Shown: positions 22,702-33,212, counted from the first letter of the stretch. The stretch: DNA of 64,000 nt from Palleronia rufa (GCF_000743715.1 NZ_JQEY01000007.1:116594-180593), one strand, 5' to 3'. Notes: generated from the sequence alone by a model not told the origin. Program-made: numbers and translations.

Positions 22702-22730
22702 AAAAAGACCCCGGCAACTGTACCGGGGTC
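22702..22730 (-). terminator. Rho-independent terminator after ctaD
   Basis: On the minus strand a perfect 8-bp stem (GACCCCGG/CCGGGGTC, loop of 8) is followed directly by five thymines. It lies 10 bases past the ctaD stop, which is ideal placement. Confidence 0.88.
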
Positions 22731-22740
22731 CTTGGAAGGT

Positions 22741-24417
22741 TCAGTGGGACGGCTGGCGGTCCCATTCTTCCTGTTTCGGCAGGGTCTCGAACGTATGCTC
22801 CGGAGGGGGCGAGGGAAGCGTCCATTCCAGGGTGTCCGCCCATTCGTTCCAGGGATTCGCCGGTGCGGTCCGGGGCACGCGAAGCAGCACCCAGAAGATC
22901 GAGACGATGAAGAACAAGAATGACGAGAAGCTGAGGAAGGCCCCGAGGGAGGACACGTAGTTCCAGAGGGCGAAGGCCTCAGGATAGTCGATGTACCGGC
23001 GCGGCATGCCCTGACGCCCCAGGAAGTGCTGGGGGAAGAACGTCAGGTTCGAGCCGATGAACATCGCCCAGAAATGCGTCTTGCCGATCCATTCCGGAAT
23101 CATCTTTCCGGTCATCTTCGGGAAGTAGAAGTAGATGCCCGCGAAGATGGCGAAGACGGCGCCCAGGCTCATCACGTAGTGGAAGTGTGCCACGACGTAG
23201 TAGGTGTCGTGATAGGCGCGGTCGATGGCGGCCTGGCTCAGCACGATGCCGGTGACCCCGCCGGTCGTGAACAGGATCAGGAAGCCGAACGCCCAGAGCA
23301 TCGGTGTCTTCAACTCAACGGAGCCGCCCCACATGGTGGCGATCCAGGAGAAGATCTTGATCCCCGTGGGCACGGCGATGACCATGGTCGCCAGCATGAA
23401 GTAGCTCTGCTGGGTGAGGGACATTCCGACAGTGTACATGTGGTGCGCCCAGACCACGAAGCCCAGCACGCCGATGGCGATCAGCGCCCAGACCATCGGC
23501 AGGTAGCCGAAGATCGGTTTGCGCGAGAAGGTCGCAATCACGTGGCTGATGATGCCGAAGCCCGGCAGGATCACGATGTACACCTCTGGGTGCCCGAAGA
23601 ACCACAGGATATGCTGGTAGAGGACCGGATCGCCGCCACCGGACGGGTCGAAGAACGTGGTGCCGAAGTTGCGGTCCGTCAGCAGCATCGTGATGGCGCC
23701 GGCCAGGACCGGCAGGGCCAGCAGGATCAGCCAGGCGGTGACGAAGATCGACCAGGAAAAGAGCGGCACCTTGAAGAGGGTCATGCCCGGCGCGCGCATG
23801 TTGAGGAAGGTCGTGATCATGTTGATCGCACCCAGGATCGACGACGCACCAGAGACGTGGACCGCGAAGATGGCGAGATCGGTGGAGAACCCGCCTTCGG
23901 TCGTGGAGAGCGGCGGGTAGAGCACCCAGCCGATGCCGGAGCCGAGCTGCCCGTTGCCGCCGGGCGAGAAGACCGAGCTGATCGCCAGGGCGGAACCGGC
24001 CACGAACAGCCAGTAGCTGAGGTTGTTGAGCCGGGGAAACGCCATGTCCGGCGCGCCGATCTGCAGCGGCATCAGGTAGTTGCCGAAGCCGCCGAACAGC
24101 GCCGGGATGACCACGAAGAACATCATCAGGATGCCGTGGGCGGTGATCAGCACGTTCCACAGGTGGCCGTTGGGCGTACAGTTCGCCGTGTCGGTGGGGA
24201 ACAGGCGCGCGCCCTCCAGGCACATGAACTGGACGCCCGGCTGCATCAACTCCATCCGCATGTAGACGGTGAAGGCGACCGATATGAAGCCCAGAAGGCC
24301 GGCGGTAAAGAGGTAGAGGATCCCGATGTCTTTGTGGTTCGTCGACATGAACCAGCGGGTGAAGAAGCCCCGCTCGTCCTGATGTCCTTCATGGCCGTGG
24401 ACGGCTGCGTCAGCCAT
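22741..24417 (-). CDS. ctaD: Cytochrome c oxidase subunit I (aa3 type)
   Basis: This is the catalytic, twelve-helix subunit of the terminal oxidase that reduces oxygen to water and pumps protons across the inner membrane. It carries haem a, haem a3 and CuB. It includes [22 protein letters not shown], the CuB/Tyr cross-link segment [17 protein letters not shown], the HHMYTVG pair and the haem ligands in [15 protein letters not shown]. The 558-residue length is normal. The start at 24417 follows AGGAGG. It is single-gene, ending in its own terminator. Subunits II and III are not in the window, as is usual in Rhodobacteraceae. Confidence 0.97.
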   Translation of the reverse strand: MADAAVHGHEGHQDERGFFTRWFMSTNHKDIGILYLFTAGLLGFISVAFTVYMRMELMQPGVQFMCLEGARLFPTDTANCTPNGHLWNVLITAHGILMMFFVVIPALFGGFGNYLMPLQIGAPDMAFPRLNNLSYWLFVAGSALAISSVFSPGGNGQLGSGIGWVLYPPLSTTEGGFSTDLAIFAVHVSGASSILGAINMITTFLNMRAPGMTLFKVPLFSWSIFVTAWLILLALPVLAGAITMLLTDRNFGTTFFDPSGGGDPVLYQHILWFFGHPEVYIVILPGFGIISHVIATFSRKPIFGYLPMVWALIAIGVLGFVVWAHHMYTVGMSLTQQSYFMLATMVIAVPTGIKIFSWIATMWGGSVELKTPMLWAFGFLILFTTGGVTGIVLSQAAIDRAYHDTYYVVAHFHYVMSLGAVFAIFAGIYFYFPKMTGKMIPEWIGKTHFWAMFIGSNLTFFPQHFLGRQGMPRRYIDYPEAFALWNYVSSLGAFLSFSSFLFFIVSIFWVLLRVPRTAPANPWNEWADTLEWTLPSPPPEHTFETLPKQEEWDRQPSH

Positions 24418-24622
24418 GTCGTGCCTCCTGGTTCCGGTTGGTACGGTTACGCCGGACAGGCTTCGCCCGCCGATCCTGCAAGGCTTTTAGGACGGTGCGG
24501 CGCGGGCCGCAATGATACTCTTTGGCGCGGGCGCGGGCCAGAGTGCCGCACGTGTCCCGCGTGCACGGGTTGCGGGCGCTGGCGCCGCGGGGCATCACGT
24601 GGCGATGGACGGCGGTGGGGGC

Positions 24623-25219
24623 ATGACGCGTGTGGGCTGGCCGATTGCGGGCAGGGGCCAGGCCGTGGGCCTGCTGGGCGGGTCGTTCGACCCCGCCCAC
24701 GGGGGCCACGCGGCGATCACGCTGGAGGCGCTGAAACGGTTCCGGCTGGACCGCGTCTGGTGGCTGGTCAGTCCCGGCAATCCGCTGAAGCCGGACGCCC
24801 CGGCCGCGCTGGAAAGACGCCTGTCCCGTGCGCGCCGTCTCATGCGGCATCCGCGGGTCGAGGTCACGGCGCTGGAGACGGCGTTCCGGACCCGCTACAC
24901 CGCCGACACGGTGGACCGGCTGACGGAGTTCTATCCGGGCGTGCGCCTGGTCTGGCTGATGGGGTCCGACAACCTGGCCGGCTTCCACCTCTGGGACCGC
25001 TGGAAGGACATCGCGGCGCGCGTGCCGATCGGTGTTCTGGCACGACCCGGAGAGCGCCTGTCCGGCCTTGGCGCTCCGGCGGCGCGGGTGCTGGACGGCG
25101 CGCGTTGCGCCCCGGGCGCGTTGGCGCGGGCGGCACCGCCGGCCTGGGCGTTCGTCAACATCCCGCTGAGGCGCGAAAGTTCGACGGGACTTCGCGCGTC
25201 GGGGGACTGGCAACAGTGA
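24623..25219 (+). CDS. nadD: Nicotinate-nucleotide adenylyltransferase
   Basis: The enzyme adenylates nicotinate mononucleotide to deamido-NAD in NAD synthesis. The 198-residue protein has the nucleotidyltransferase HxGH-type loop [11 protein letters not shown] (19-29), [11 protein letters not shown], and [17 protein letters not shown], all diagnostic of NadD. The C-terminal ISSTxIR-type motif appears as ESSTGLRAS. Start: ATG 24623, the closest to the domain; an ATG six codons upstream is possible. It is divergent from ctaD and followed by a PBP4 gene. Confidence 0.93.
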   Translation: MTRVGWPIAGRGQAVGLLGGSFDPAHGGHAAITLEALKRFRLDRVWWLVSPGNPLKPDAPAALERRLSRARRLMRHPRVEVTALETAFRTRYTADTVDRLTEFYPGVRLVWLMGSDNLAGFHLWDRWKDIAARVPIGVLARPGERLSGLGAPAARVLDGARCAPGALARAAPPAWAFVNIPLRRESSTGLRASGDWQQ

Positions 25220-25297
25220 CGTGATCCGCGCCCGCCCTCCGCGCGGTTGATCCCGACTGGAAAATCCGACTAAACCCGAATTCGTTTCCCGGGGAGG

Positions 25298-26767
25298 ATG
25301 GCGCGCGTGCGGCTGACACGACGACAGATGCTGGCCGGTCTCGCCGCCACGACGGCGAGCATGGCCGAAGCCGGCGCTCCCGCCAGGTCGCTGCGGCCTG
25401 CGCCGCGCGGTGAGGGAACGGTCAGGGTCGCCCCGGCCCCCGCGGATGCGCTGATCCGGCGGTCCGGACTGAATGGCGATGTCGCATATGTGGTGCTGAA
25501 CGCCGAGACCGGCGAGACGCTTGAGGAATACAATCCGGCCCTGCCGCTGCCGCCCGCATCGACCGCCAAGGCCCTGACCAGCCTCTATGCGATGGACGCG
25601 CTGGGGCTTGAATACCGGTTCGAGACCAAGCTGCTGGCGACCGGAGAGATCCGGGACGGCCGGATCGAGGGCGATCTCATCCTGGCCGGCGGTGGCGATC
25701 CGGTTCTGGACACCGACGGGCTGATGGAAATGGCGTCGGCGTTGAAGGCGGCCGGGATCCGCGAGGTGGGCGGCTATCTGCGGGTCTGGACCGATGCGCT
25801 GCCCAATCTCTACCAGATCGACGACAAGCAACCCGCCTACGTGGGGTACAATCCCGCGATCTGCGGGCTGAACCTGAACTTCAATCGCGTGCGTTTCGGC
25901 TGGGAACGGCAAGGCACGGATTACCTGGTCAACATGGATGCGCGCTCGGGCAGGTATCAGCCGGGGGTCGAGATGGCCCGGATGGAGATCGTCGACCGTT
26001 CGACGCCGGTCTACACCTATGACGGCGTCGCCGGCATCGACGCGTGGACCGTGGCCAGGCGCGCCCTGGGGACCAGCGGCGCGCGGTGGCTGCCGGTCCG
26101 CCGGCCCGGGCTCTACGCGGGAGAGGTGTTCCAGGTGCTGGCCCGGTCCCAGGGGATCGTCTGTAACGGGCCGGTCAAGACGGCGGACACGCTTGACGGA
26201 AAGGTGCTGCACACGCGTCAGAGCGAGTCCCTGGCGCCGATCCTCAAGGACATGCTCAAGTACTCCAACAACATGACCGCGGAAGTCGTGGGTCTGAGCG
26301 CCTCGCAGAAGGTCGGAGAGCCCGTCGCTTCGCTGCCGGAATCGGCGTCGCGGATGAACGATTGGCTGGCGCGGGAAATGTCGCTGACAGGCATCGCCCT
26401 GGAGGATCACTCCGGCCTTGGCGACGATAGCCGCGTCACGGCGATGGGGATGGCGCGGGCAATGCAGGCCAGCGGGCTCGACGGGCCTCTGCGGCCGCTG
26501 CTCAAGGATTTCCGCTTGGAGGAGACGACGTTCGGCGTGGTCGCAAAGACAGGGACCTTGAACTTCGTGTCCGCCCTGACCGGGTTCGTCACCGGACCGA
26601 AAGGCACGCCGCTGGCTTTTGCGATCCTGTGCGCCGACCTTCCCCGCCGCGATTCACTGACGGTCGCGGAGAGAGAGAAGCCCGAAGGCGGGTCGCGCTG
26701 GAACGGTGCGGCGAAATGGCTCCAGCGGGCGCTGATAGACCGCTGGGGCAAATCGCATCTGTTGTAG
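25298..26767 (+). CDS. dacB: D-alanyl-D-alanine carboxypeptidase/endopeptidase (PBP4, S13 family)
   Basis: The periplasmic penicillin-binding protein trims or cleaves peptidoglycan cross-links. At 489 residues it is a full S13 peptidase with SxxK at Ser88-Thr-Ala-Lys91, SxN at Ser323-Asn-Asn325 and KTG at Lys417-419. The N-terminus LTRRQMLAGLAATT is a twin-arginine signal (R8-R9 then M-L-A-G), so export by Tat is likely. The start follows GGGGAGG at 25298. It is convergent with a small membrane-protein gene nine bases away. Confidence 0.93.
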   Translation: MARVRLTRRQMLAGLAATTASMAEAGAPARSLRPAPRGEGTVRVAPAPADALIRRSGLNGDVAYVVLNAETGETLEEYNPALPLPPASTAKALTSLYAMDALGLEYRFETKLLATGEIRDGRIEGDLILAGGGDPVLDTDGLMEMASALKAAGIREVGGYLRVWTDALPNLYQIDDKQPAYVGYNPAICGLNLNFNRVRFGWERQGTDYLVNMDARSGRYQPGVEMARMEIVDRSTPVYTYDGVAGIDAWTVARRALGTSGARWLPVRRPGLYAGEVFQVLARSQGIVCNGPVKTADTLDGKVLHTRQSESLAPILKDMLKYSNNMTAEVVGLSASQKVGEPVASLPESASRMNDWLAREMSLTGIALEDHSGLGDDSRVTAMGMARAMQASGLDGPLRPLLKDFRLEETTFGVVAKTGTLNFVSALTGFVTGPKGTPLAFAILCADLPRRDSLTVAEREKPEGGSRWNGAAKWLQRALIDRWGKSHLL

Positions 26768-26776
26768 GGCCGCCGG

Positions 26777-26962
26777 TCAGGCGCTGGCGTTGCCGCCGCG
26801 CGGGCCGAAGATCAGCCAGGCGATGAATCCCAGGATCGGAAGAATCAGCACGACAAGGCACCAGACGATCTTTTTGCCCGTGGACGCCGCCGATGTGATG
26901 ATGTGATAGAGTGCGTAGACGTCGGCGATGAGGACGATGAGTCCACCCAAGCTGTAGTCCAT
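26777..26962 (-). CDS. PLD nuclease N-terminal (PLDc_N) domain small membrane protein
   Basis: The 61-residue protein has two transmembrane helices (LGGLIVLIADVYALYHII and KKIVWCLVVLILPILGFIAWLIFG) joined by STGKK and ending FGPRGGN. This is the PLDc_N arrangement found at the N-terminus of cardiolipin-synthase-like enzymes, here as a stand-alone protein. The function is unknown. It begins with ATG preceded by GGAG. It is the second gene in a minus-strand run with a TerB-like gene. Confidence 0.8.
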   Translation of the reverse strand: MDYSLGGLIVLIADVYALYHIITSAASTGKKIVWCLVVLILPILGFIAWLIFGPRGGNASA

Positions 26963-27020
26963 GATCCCAAGGCTCCTGCATGACGGTCAGTTGCGGGAAC
27001 GCAGCACCCTTCGATTCGGT

Positions 27021-27461
27021 TCACGGAACCTCCGGCGTTCCCACTGTCAGGTGCCGCGCGCGGGCGCCCCTTTCGATGGCGGCGGCGTGGAGGCGGCTGA
27101 TGTCGAGTTCCCAGCGGATCTCCTCCAGCAGGCGAAGCTCGACCTCGCCCAGGGTGCCGTCGGCGGCGGCGATGTCGCAGGCCAGGGCATAGGCGGTTTC
27201 GGACAGGCGCGCGGGCAGGTGGCCGCGGATCAGCGCGAACAGGTCGTCGAGTCCGTCTTCGTCGGAGAAAAGGTCGAACACAAGCTCTGCGACCCGCGCG
27301 ATCCGGTCCTGCTCGTAGCCGGTGAAGACCGGCAGGTGATTTACGATGCGTTCTATGGTGACGAGTTCTGACGTGCGCAGGTTCTCGTCGGATGCCGAGA
27401 CGGCGATCATGACGGCCACGAGGCAATCCTGCGGGGTAAGGCTTTCGGCGAAATCGGACAT
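27021..27461 (-). CDS. Tellurite-resistance TerB-family protein
   Basis: The 146-residue, mostly helical protein contains the TerB signatures: TPQDCLVAVMIAVSASDENLRTSELVTIERIV and, in the second half, CDIAAADGTLGEVELRLLEEIRWELDIS. The pairs of Asp/Glu after Ala-x-Asp resemble the metal-binding positions of TerB. Most TerB-like proteins in this family have no proven link to tellurite. The start is at 27461. It is divergent from lysK and followed by the PLDc_N gene. Confidence 0.85.
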   Translation of the reverse strand: MSDFAESLTPQDCLVAVMIAVSASDENLRTSELVTIERIVNHLPVFTGYEQDRIARVAELVFDLFSDEDGLDDLFALIRGHLPARLSETAYALACDIAAADGTLGEVELRLLEEIRWELDISRLHAAAIERGARARHLTVGTPEVP

Positions 27462-27574
27462 CGTCTTGTGGTTCCGGGTATGGGAGGCCGGCGCGGCGGC
27501 CCGGCTCAGGTTAATTGACCTCATGGCGGCGCGGCAATAGGCAGGCGCGGGTCCGACCGCTTGGGAGACAGACG

Positions 27575-29155
27575 ATGAGCGATATGCGAGAGGCCGCACT
27601 GGCATCCAGGGCATGGCCGTTCGAAGAGGCCCGCAAGCTGCTCAAGCGGTTCGAAAAGACCCCGCCCGAGAAAGGCTTTGCGCTGTTCGAAACCGGCTAC
27701 GGCCCATCGGGACTGCCCCATATCGGCACTTTCGGTGAGGTCATGCGGACGACCATGGTGCGCCGGGCGTTCGAGGCGATGTCCGATATTCCGACCCGGC
27801 TGATCTGCTTTTCAGACGATATGGACGGGTTGCGCAAGGTGCCGGGGAACGTGCCGGACCGGAAGGCGATGGCCGAGGACCTGAACCTGCCGCTGTCCCG
27901 GGTGCGCGACCCGTTCGGTACCCATGAGAGCTTTGGCGCGCATAACAACGCGCGGCTGAGGGCGTTTCTCGATTCATTCGGCTTCGACTACGAATTCGCG
28001 TCGTCAACGGATTACTACAAGAGCGGCCGGTTCGACCCGGCGCTTCTGCGGGCACTGGACTGCTACGACGAGATCATGGCGATCATGCTGCCGACGCTGC
28101 GCGAGGACCGGCGCGCGACCTACTCCCCGTTCCTGCCGGTCAGTCCCAAGACCGGCCATGTGCTGCAGGTCCCGACTTTGGAGCGCGATAGCTCGCGCGG
28201 GACGATCGTCTATGCCGAGCCCGACGGGGAGCGTGTCGAGGTTCCGGTCACCGGCGGCCATGTGAAGATGCAATGGAAGCCCGACTGGGCGATGCGGTGG
28301 TACGCGCTGGGGGTGGATTACGAGATGTCCGGCAAGGATCTGATCGACTCCGTGACCCAGGCCGGACGGATCTGCCGAGCGATGGGCGCGCCGTCGCCGG
28401 AGACGCTAACCTATGAGCTGTTTCTGGATGCCGAGGGTCAGAAAATATCGAAATCCAAGGGGAACGGCCTGTCGATGGAGGACTGGCTGACCTATGCCGC
28501 GCCGGAAAGCCTGGGTTATTTCATGTTCCAGAAGCCGCGCACGGCCAAGAGGCTGCATTTCGACGTGATCCCGAAGGCGGTGGACGAATACCACCAGCAG
28601 CTCCGGGCCTACCCCGATCAGGATACGGCACAGCGCCTGGCGAACCCTGTCCACCATGTTCACGGTGGTGCGGTGCCGGGCTCCGACATGGTGGTGCCTT
28701 TCGCCATGCTTCTGAACCTGGCGAGCGTGTCCGGCGCAGAGGAAAAGGAGCATCTATGGGGCTTTATCCGGCGGTATGCACCTGACGCGGATCCCGCCAG
28801 CCATCCCCAGCTGGATGCGGCGGCGGAACATGCGATCCGCTACTACGCCGATTTCGTGAAGCCCGCCAAGACCTATCGGCTGCCGACAGACCCCGAGCGG
28901 ACCGCCATTGCCGATCTGGGTCGCAGGTTGGCCGGCTGGGACGGCGGACGGGACGCGGATGCTCTGCAGTCGCTGGTCTTCGCCGTCGGCAAGGACCACG
29001 GAATCGAGCCCCTGCGCGACTGGTTCAGGACGCTCTATGAGGTTTTGCTGGGCCAAAGCCAGGGGCCCCGTTTCGGCGGGTTCATCGCGCTCTACGGCGT
29101 TCCGGAAACCCGCGATCTGATCGAGAGGGCGCTGGATGGGGCGCTGGCCGAATGA
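27575..29155 (+). CDS. lysK: Lysyl-tRNA synthetase, class I
   Basis: This is an archaeal-type (class I) LysRS of 526 residues, which charges tRNA-Lys. It has the HIGH-equivalent loop HIGTF (His49 onward) and the KMSKS-equivalent KISKSKG (290-296), plus [12 protein letters not shown] and a helical C-terminal anticodon-binding domain. Many alphaproteobacteria use this class I form in place of the usual class II enzyme. The start is ATG 27575, preceded by TTGGGAG; the frame is open further upstream but the family N-terminus begins here. It is divergent from the TerB-like gene. Confidence 0.95.
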   Translation: MSDMREAALASRAWPFEEARKLLKRFEKTPPEKGFALFETGYGPSGLPHIGTFGEVMRTTMVRRAFEAMSDIPTRLICFSDDMDGLRKVPGNVPDRKAMAEDLNLPLSRVRDPFGTHESFGAHNNARLRAFLDSFGFDYEFASSTDYYKSGRFDPALLRALDCYDEIMAIMLPTLREDRRATYSPFLPVSPKTGHVLQVPTLERDSSRGTIVYAEPDGERVEVPVTGGHVKMQWKPDWAMRWYALGVDYEMSGKDLIDSVTQAGRICRAMGAPSPETLTYELFLDAEGQKISKSKGNGLSMEDWLTYAAPESLGYFMFQKPRTAKRLHFDVIPKAVDEYHQQLRAYPDQDTAQRLANPVHHVHGGAVPGSDMVVPFAMLLNLASVSGAEEKEHLWGFIRRYAPDADPASHPQLDAAAEHAIRYYADFVKPAKTYRLPTDPERTAIADLGRRLAGWDGGRDADALQSLVFAVGKDHGIEPLRDWFRTLYEVLLGQSQGPRFGGFIALYGVPETRDLIERALDGALAE

Positions 29156-29239
29156 CGCCAGGTCACTTGGCCGCATGGCGCGGCTGAAACTTCGCGGCGT
29201 CCGCGCGCGTACCTCTTCCGTGTCTCAGGAGGATCACGC

Positions 29240-29641
29240 ATGCGCTCCATTCTCGCCAGTGCCGCCCTGTCGGTCTGCATCGCCGCTCCGGCCGGCGCGC
29301 AGGAGGCCGAAATCGAAGGCGTGATCGGCGCCCAGATCGATGCCTTTCAAATCGACGATTACGCAACCGCGTTCGGGTTTGCGTCACCGATGATCCAAGG
29401 CATGTTCCAGACGCCGGAAAACTTTGGGCTCATGGTCCGTCAGGGCTATCCGATGGTGCATCGCCCGGATGCCGTGCAATACCTGACCCTGGAAGACACC
29501 GGTGGGATCCTGCGCCAGACGGTGATGATACGCGACACGTCCGGCACGCTTCACTTCCTGCAATACGACATGGTGGACGGGCCCGATGGCTGGAAAGTCA
29601 ACGGTGTGCGCATCATTCGCAACCCCGATGTGGGGGCGTGA
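29240..29641 (+). CDS. DUF4864 exported protein
   Basis: The 133-residue protein has a clear signal peptide (MRSILASAALSVCIAAPAGAQ, cleaved after AGA). The mature part (IDAFQIDDYATAFGFASPMIQGMFQTPENF, then MVRQGYPMVHRP and WKVNGVRI) matches DUF4864, an SnoaL/NTF2-like fold of unknown role. The start follows AGGAGG. It may be co-transcribed with lysK, 84 bp upstream. A hairpin follows its stop. Confidence 0.85.
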   Translation: MRSILASAALSVCIAAPAGAQEAEIEGVIGAQIDAFQIDDYATAFGFASPMIQGMFQTPENFGLMVRQGYPMVHRPDAVQYLTLEDTGGILRQTVMIRDTSGTLHFLQYDMVDGPDGWKVNGVRIIRNPDVGA

Positions 29642-29646
29642 CGACA

Positions 29647-29665
29647 GGGCACCGTGACGGTGCCC
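29647..29665 (+). terminator. Hairpin after the DUF4864 gene, possible terminator
   Basis: A 7-bp perfect stem GGGCACC/GGTGCCC with a 5-base loop lies just after the stop codon. There is no thymine run, so it may act with Rho or only protect the transcript end. Confidence 0.4.
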
Positions 29666-29743
29666 TAGGCCGGATTTAAGGTCCGCCGACATATCCCCTC
29701 GCTGGTCCTGCGCCCCGAGCGCCGGCCCATTTACGAGATCCCG

Positions 29744-29769
29744 CGCGCCTTTGGTCCTGAAAAGGCGCG
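29744..29769. repeat. 9-bp hairpin in the leader of the spike-like gene
   Basis: CGCGCCTTT and AAAGGCGCG form a perfect 9-bp inverted repeat with an 8-base loop, ending 34 bases before the next start codon. It could be an operator, a translational control hairpin or the tail of an upstream transcript. Confidence 0.5.
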
Positions 29770-29803
29770 ATGAAAATGCGGGGTCCCTGCGAGAGGGAAT
29801 GCG

Positions 29804-32092
29804 ATGAACAAGGTGATCACCGAGGGTCTGGTCCTGATGCCGACCCCCTTTGCGTCCGGCCTCAATCTCTGGTCGAAGGGGGACGGAACGGCGGGATCGC
29901 CCACCTACGCTAGTGATCCCGACGCCTATTTCGTGCCGGCCGACCAGGATTTCGGCGGCGCGCTGGAACTTTTCAAGACCGATGCGACCCAGAAGCTGCG
30001 CTACATGAAGCGCACGCCGATCATTCCGGGATGCTATCTCAGGGTGACCGCCCGGGTGAAGGTCATCGCAGGCTCGATCCCTGCCTTCCGCATTGCCGGA
30101 TGGGCCGGGCGGGGGGGTGATGTGCATGTTCCGAACCTCGATGAGGCCGGGCCGTCCGTGGTGCCCACCCGGTTGGGACAGGTCGTCGAGGTGTCGGCCA
30201 TCGTGGGCTCCGGTGTCCGCGGCGGGGTGGACATGAGCTGGGGGTCGGAGCCGGAATACGGCTATCTGGGGCTGGACATGACCGGGCCGTCGGGCGGCGT
30301 GGTGCGGATCGACGATCTGACCATCGAGGACGTCACGACGATCTTTATCGCCGACATGCTTCCGATCGTGGACGTCCGCGATTTCGGTGCGCGGGGCGAT
30401 GGTGTGACCGACGACTCGGCCGCGTTCAACGCCGCCGACGTCGCATCGAACGGTCGCGAGATCATCGTGCCCAAGGGTACATACCGGCTGAACAAGGACG
30501 TGTTCATCGACACCCGGATCCGGTTCGAAGGGACGGTGGTCCAGCCGCGCGCGAACCGTTTCGTGCTGCGCAAGAATTTCGATCTGCCGTCTTACATCGA
30601 TGCGTTCGGGGATGAGGTCGAGGCGTTCAAGAAGGCGTTCCAGGCGCTTTTGAACAATGCCGACCACGAGAGCCTGGACATGGGCGGGCGGCGGATCGAG
30701 CTTGACGGTCCGATCGACATGGCTGCGGCCTCTGCCAAGACCGTCTTCGAGATCCGCCGGGTGATCCGGAACGGTCAGTTCAACATCAAGCCGGGTGCGG
30801 GCTGGACGCCTGCGGTCGCTACCTCTGCGGCCACCTACGATCCGGCCGCGGCGAGGCGCCTGACGGATGTGGCCAATGCCGGATCGATTCAGGTCGGTGC
30901 GCAGGTGACGGGTCAGGGGGTGGGCCGCGAAGTCTACGTCAGGGCCGTCGATCGTAGCGCCGGGGTCGTCGATTTGTCGGCGCCGCTCTGGGGCGGTGCG
31001 GGGCGGCGCACCTATACCTTCACGAGATACCGCTACGTGCTCGATTTTTCCGGCTTCTCGAAGCTGTCCAAGTTCACCATCGACAACGTCGAGTTCCAGA
31101 TGAACGGCGAGGCGAGCGGCATCCTTCTGGCGCAGGAGGGCGAGACCTTCCACCTCAAGCAGTCGTTCATGACCAAGATGTCGCACAAAGGGCTGACCTC
31201 GATCGGTCGCGGCTGCCAGGACCTTCAGGTCGACAACTGCCACTTCGTGTCCGACGAGCAGGCGCTTCCGGCGACGCGCCGGGTGACCGTCGGGTTCAAC
31301 GTCAACGCCAACGACGCGAAGATCCGCAGCAACCGTTTTCAGCGGCTGGGGACGAGCATGGTGCTGGACGGGCAGGGTCACCTCATCGTCGGCAACCACT
31401 GGTTCCAGGGCGACGAGGTGACCGACGGGCCCCGCGTGGCCGGCCTGGTGTTCACGCTTCCGAACAACCGCGCGAACGTCTGCGGCAACTACATCGACAA
31501 CTGCTTCATCGAATGGACCAACGAGCACGATCCCTATCCCGACTTCTTCGAGGAATTCTCTTTCGGCGGGCTGGTGGTGACCGGAAACACCTTCGTTGGC
31601 ATCGATACGGCACGGTATTTCTCGTGGATCGTGGTCAAGCCGCACGGGAAGGGGCATTTCATCCACGGGTTCAGCGTGACCAACAACGTGTTCCGCAACA
31701 TCAACGGGACCAACGCGCGGGCCGAGCGGATCGACACCTCGATCGCGGATCTCGACCGCTCACGCTACCGGATGATCGAGTGGACAGGCAACACCTACAA
31801 CAACGTCGATCAGGAGACGATCAACCCGGTAACGTTGGAGTTCACCCAGAACACGGCGGAACAGACCTGGACGCTCGACCCGTCGCGATGGCTGCCGTTC
31901 GACGGTTGGACGCGAACGGTCACGAGCGTCGCTCCGGTCGGCCGGCTTCGCGACGCCGGCGGCGCGACTGTGTTCGAGGCGCCCGCGGTCGACCGGCTGC
32001 AGGGGACGGCGTTCGACCGGCTGCGGCTGCATTTCTCCAAACCGGTGCGGGGGACCGTTCAGGTCACGATCCGCTGCGACCGGCCCTATTGA
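29804..32092 (+). CDS. Right-handed beta-helix (pectate-lyase/GH28-like) protein, possible phage or GTA spike
   Basis: The 762-residue protein has no signal peptide. Residues about 1-180 form a beta-sandwich-like N-terminal domain (ANPF-like segment MPTPFASGLNLWSKGDG). It is followed by the Pectate_lyase_3 start DVRDFGARGDGVTDDSAAFNAA near 195-215, and then a parallel beta-helix with repeated N-x-F/I rungs (ITNNVFRNIN-like). The DFGARGDGVTDD motif is frequent in phage tail spikes and polysaccharide-degrading fibres. From memory, gene transfer agents of Rhodobacter carry head-spike proteins (GhsA/GhsB) encoded away from the main cluster, and this protein resembles that type. That identity is an inference. 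The start follows GAGAGGG. An insertion sequence follows. Confidence 0.7.
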   Translation: MNKVITEGLVLMPTPFASGLNLWSKGDGTAGSPTYASDPDAYFVPADQDFGGALELFKTDATQKLRYMKRTPIIPGCYLRVTARVKVIAGSIPAFRIAGWAGRGGDVHVPNLDEAGPSVVPTRLGQVVEVSAIVGSGVRGGVDMSWGSEPEYGYLGLDMTGPSGGVVRIDDLTIEDVTTIFIADMLPIVDVRDFGARGDGVTDDSAAFNAADVASNGREIIVPKGTYRLNKDVFIDTRIRFEGTVVQPRANRFVLRKNFDLPSYIDAFGDEVEAFKKAFQALLNNADHESLDMGGRRIELDGPIDMAAASAKTVFEIRRVIRNGQFNIKPGAGWTPAVATSAATYDPAAARRLTDVANAGSIQVGAQVTGQGVGREVYVRAVDRSAGVVDLSAPLWGGAGRRTYTFTRYRYVLDFSGFSKLSKFTIDNVEFQMNGEASGILLAQEGETFHLKQSFMTKMSHKGLTSIGRGCQDLQVDNCHFVSDEQALPATRRVTVGFNVNANDAKIRSNRFQRLGTSMVLDGQGHLIVGNHWFQGDEVTDGPRVAGLVFTLPNNRANVCGNYIDNCFIEWTNEHDPYPDFFEEFSFGGLVVTGNTFVGIDTARYFSWIVVKPHGKGHFIHGFSVTNNVFRNINGTNARAERIDTSIADLDRSRYRMIEWTGNTYNNVDQETINPVTLEFTQNTAEQTWTLDPSRWLPFDGWTRTVTSVAPVGRLRDAGGATVFEAPAVDRLQGTAFDRLRLHFSKPVRGTVQVTIRCDRPY

Positions 32093-32107
32093 GCCGGAAA
32101 TGAAGGT

Positions 32108-32125
32108 GCGGCCAGAGACGGCCGC
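32108..32125 (+). terminator. GC-rich hairpin after the spike-like gene
   Basis: The perfect 6-bp stem GCGGCC/GGCCGC with a 6-base loop lies 15 bases after the stop codon. No thymine run follows. It is a plausible transcript end, cut off from whatever once followed by the insertion at 32154. Confidence 0.4.
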
Positions 32126-32153
32126 GCCGACGGGATGCGATCCGCGCCCTAGC

Positions 32154-33212
32154 TGTTCAGTCCCGGACGATCACATAGACTCTCGCCGGTCTGCGCTCTT
32201 CATGGCAAGGTCGTTTCTGCGTGAGGTTCGGGATGGGGGACGATCATGCTGATCTCTCTTCACAAGCAGGCGACGACGACACCCAGGATCAGAGCTGCGA
32301 TGCAGGCGAGCGATGAGCCGGCGTGGATGGTTGCGGAGCGCTACAGCATCTCCGAACAGACGGTCTGGAAGTGGCGCAAGCGGGATGGCGTTCACGACCA
32401 CAGCCACACCGCGCACAGGCTGCAGACGACGCTGACCCCTGCCCAGGAGGCGGTTGCCGTAGCGTTGCGGAAGGCTCTGCTGTTGCCGCTCGACGACCTG
32501 CTGTCCGTCGTTCGCGAGTTCCTGAACCCGAACGTCTCGCGCTCCGGGCTGGATCGCTGTTTGCGGCGACATGGGGTGAGCAAGCTCCGCGACCTCACAC
32601 CAAAGGCGCCGAAGCCTGCGCACAAGCCTTTCAGGGCCTATGAGCCCGGCTATCTGCATGTCGACGTGAAATACCTGCCGCAGATGCCGGACGAGCAGCG
32701 GCGACGCTACCTCTTCGTGGCGATTGACCGTGCGACCCGATGGGTCTTCGTCCGCATCTACCCAGCGAAGACGGCCGCCAACGCGCGCCGCTTCCTGCGT
32801 GACCTGGAGCGCGCCGCGCCGATGAAGATCACACGTGTTCTCACCGACAACGGCAAGGAGTTCACCGACCGGCTGTTCGGCCTGCGCAAGCGCGCGGCCA
32901 CGGGCAACCACGAGTTCGACCGCCTCTGTGCCGACCTCGGGATCGAGCATCGCCTCGCACCACCGATGCGGCCGCAAACCAACGGCATGGTGGAGCGCTT
33001 CAACGGGCGGATCGAGGACGTCCTGCAGAGTCATCGCTTCCGATCAGGCGAGGACCTTGAGCAGACGATCCTGCGCTATGTCCGCCTCTACAACGGCCAG
33101 CTCCCGCAATCCGTCCTGAAGGGCAGAACGCCTATCGACGCCCTCAAGGACTGGCATCGCCAAAAGCCAAGGCTCTTCAAAAAGCGGCCATACAATCAAG
33201 CGGGATCTGACA
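32154..33212 (+). mobile_element. Insertion sequence, IS481-type, apparently complete
   Basis: The element is about 1,059 bp long with one transposase gene. The ends are imperfect inverted repeats: the left begins TGTTCAG-TCCCGGACGAT and the right, read inward, begins TGTCAGATCCCGCTTGAT. Both start with TGT, as expected for IS481. I see no target-site duplication: the left flank ends CCCTAGC and the right flank begins AGTAGG. The right end joins directly to the 3-prime part of a tRNA, whose 5-prime part is not on the left side. That points to a rearrangement after insertion. Confidence 0.75.

Noticed and set aside
23026..25224. A 732-codon frame antisense to ctaD and continuing into nadD
   Set aside because: It is a shadow of ctaD: the protein is Asp/Glu/Arg/Gly/His-rich with no domain, and it has no ribosome-binding site.
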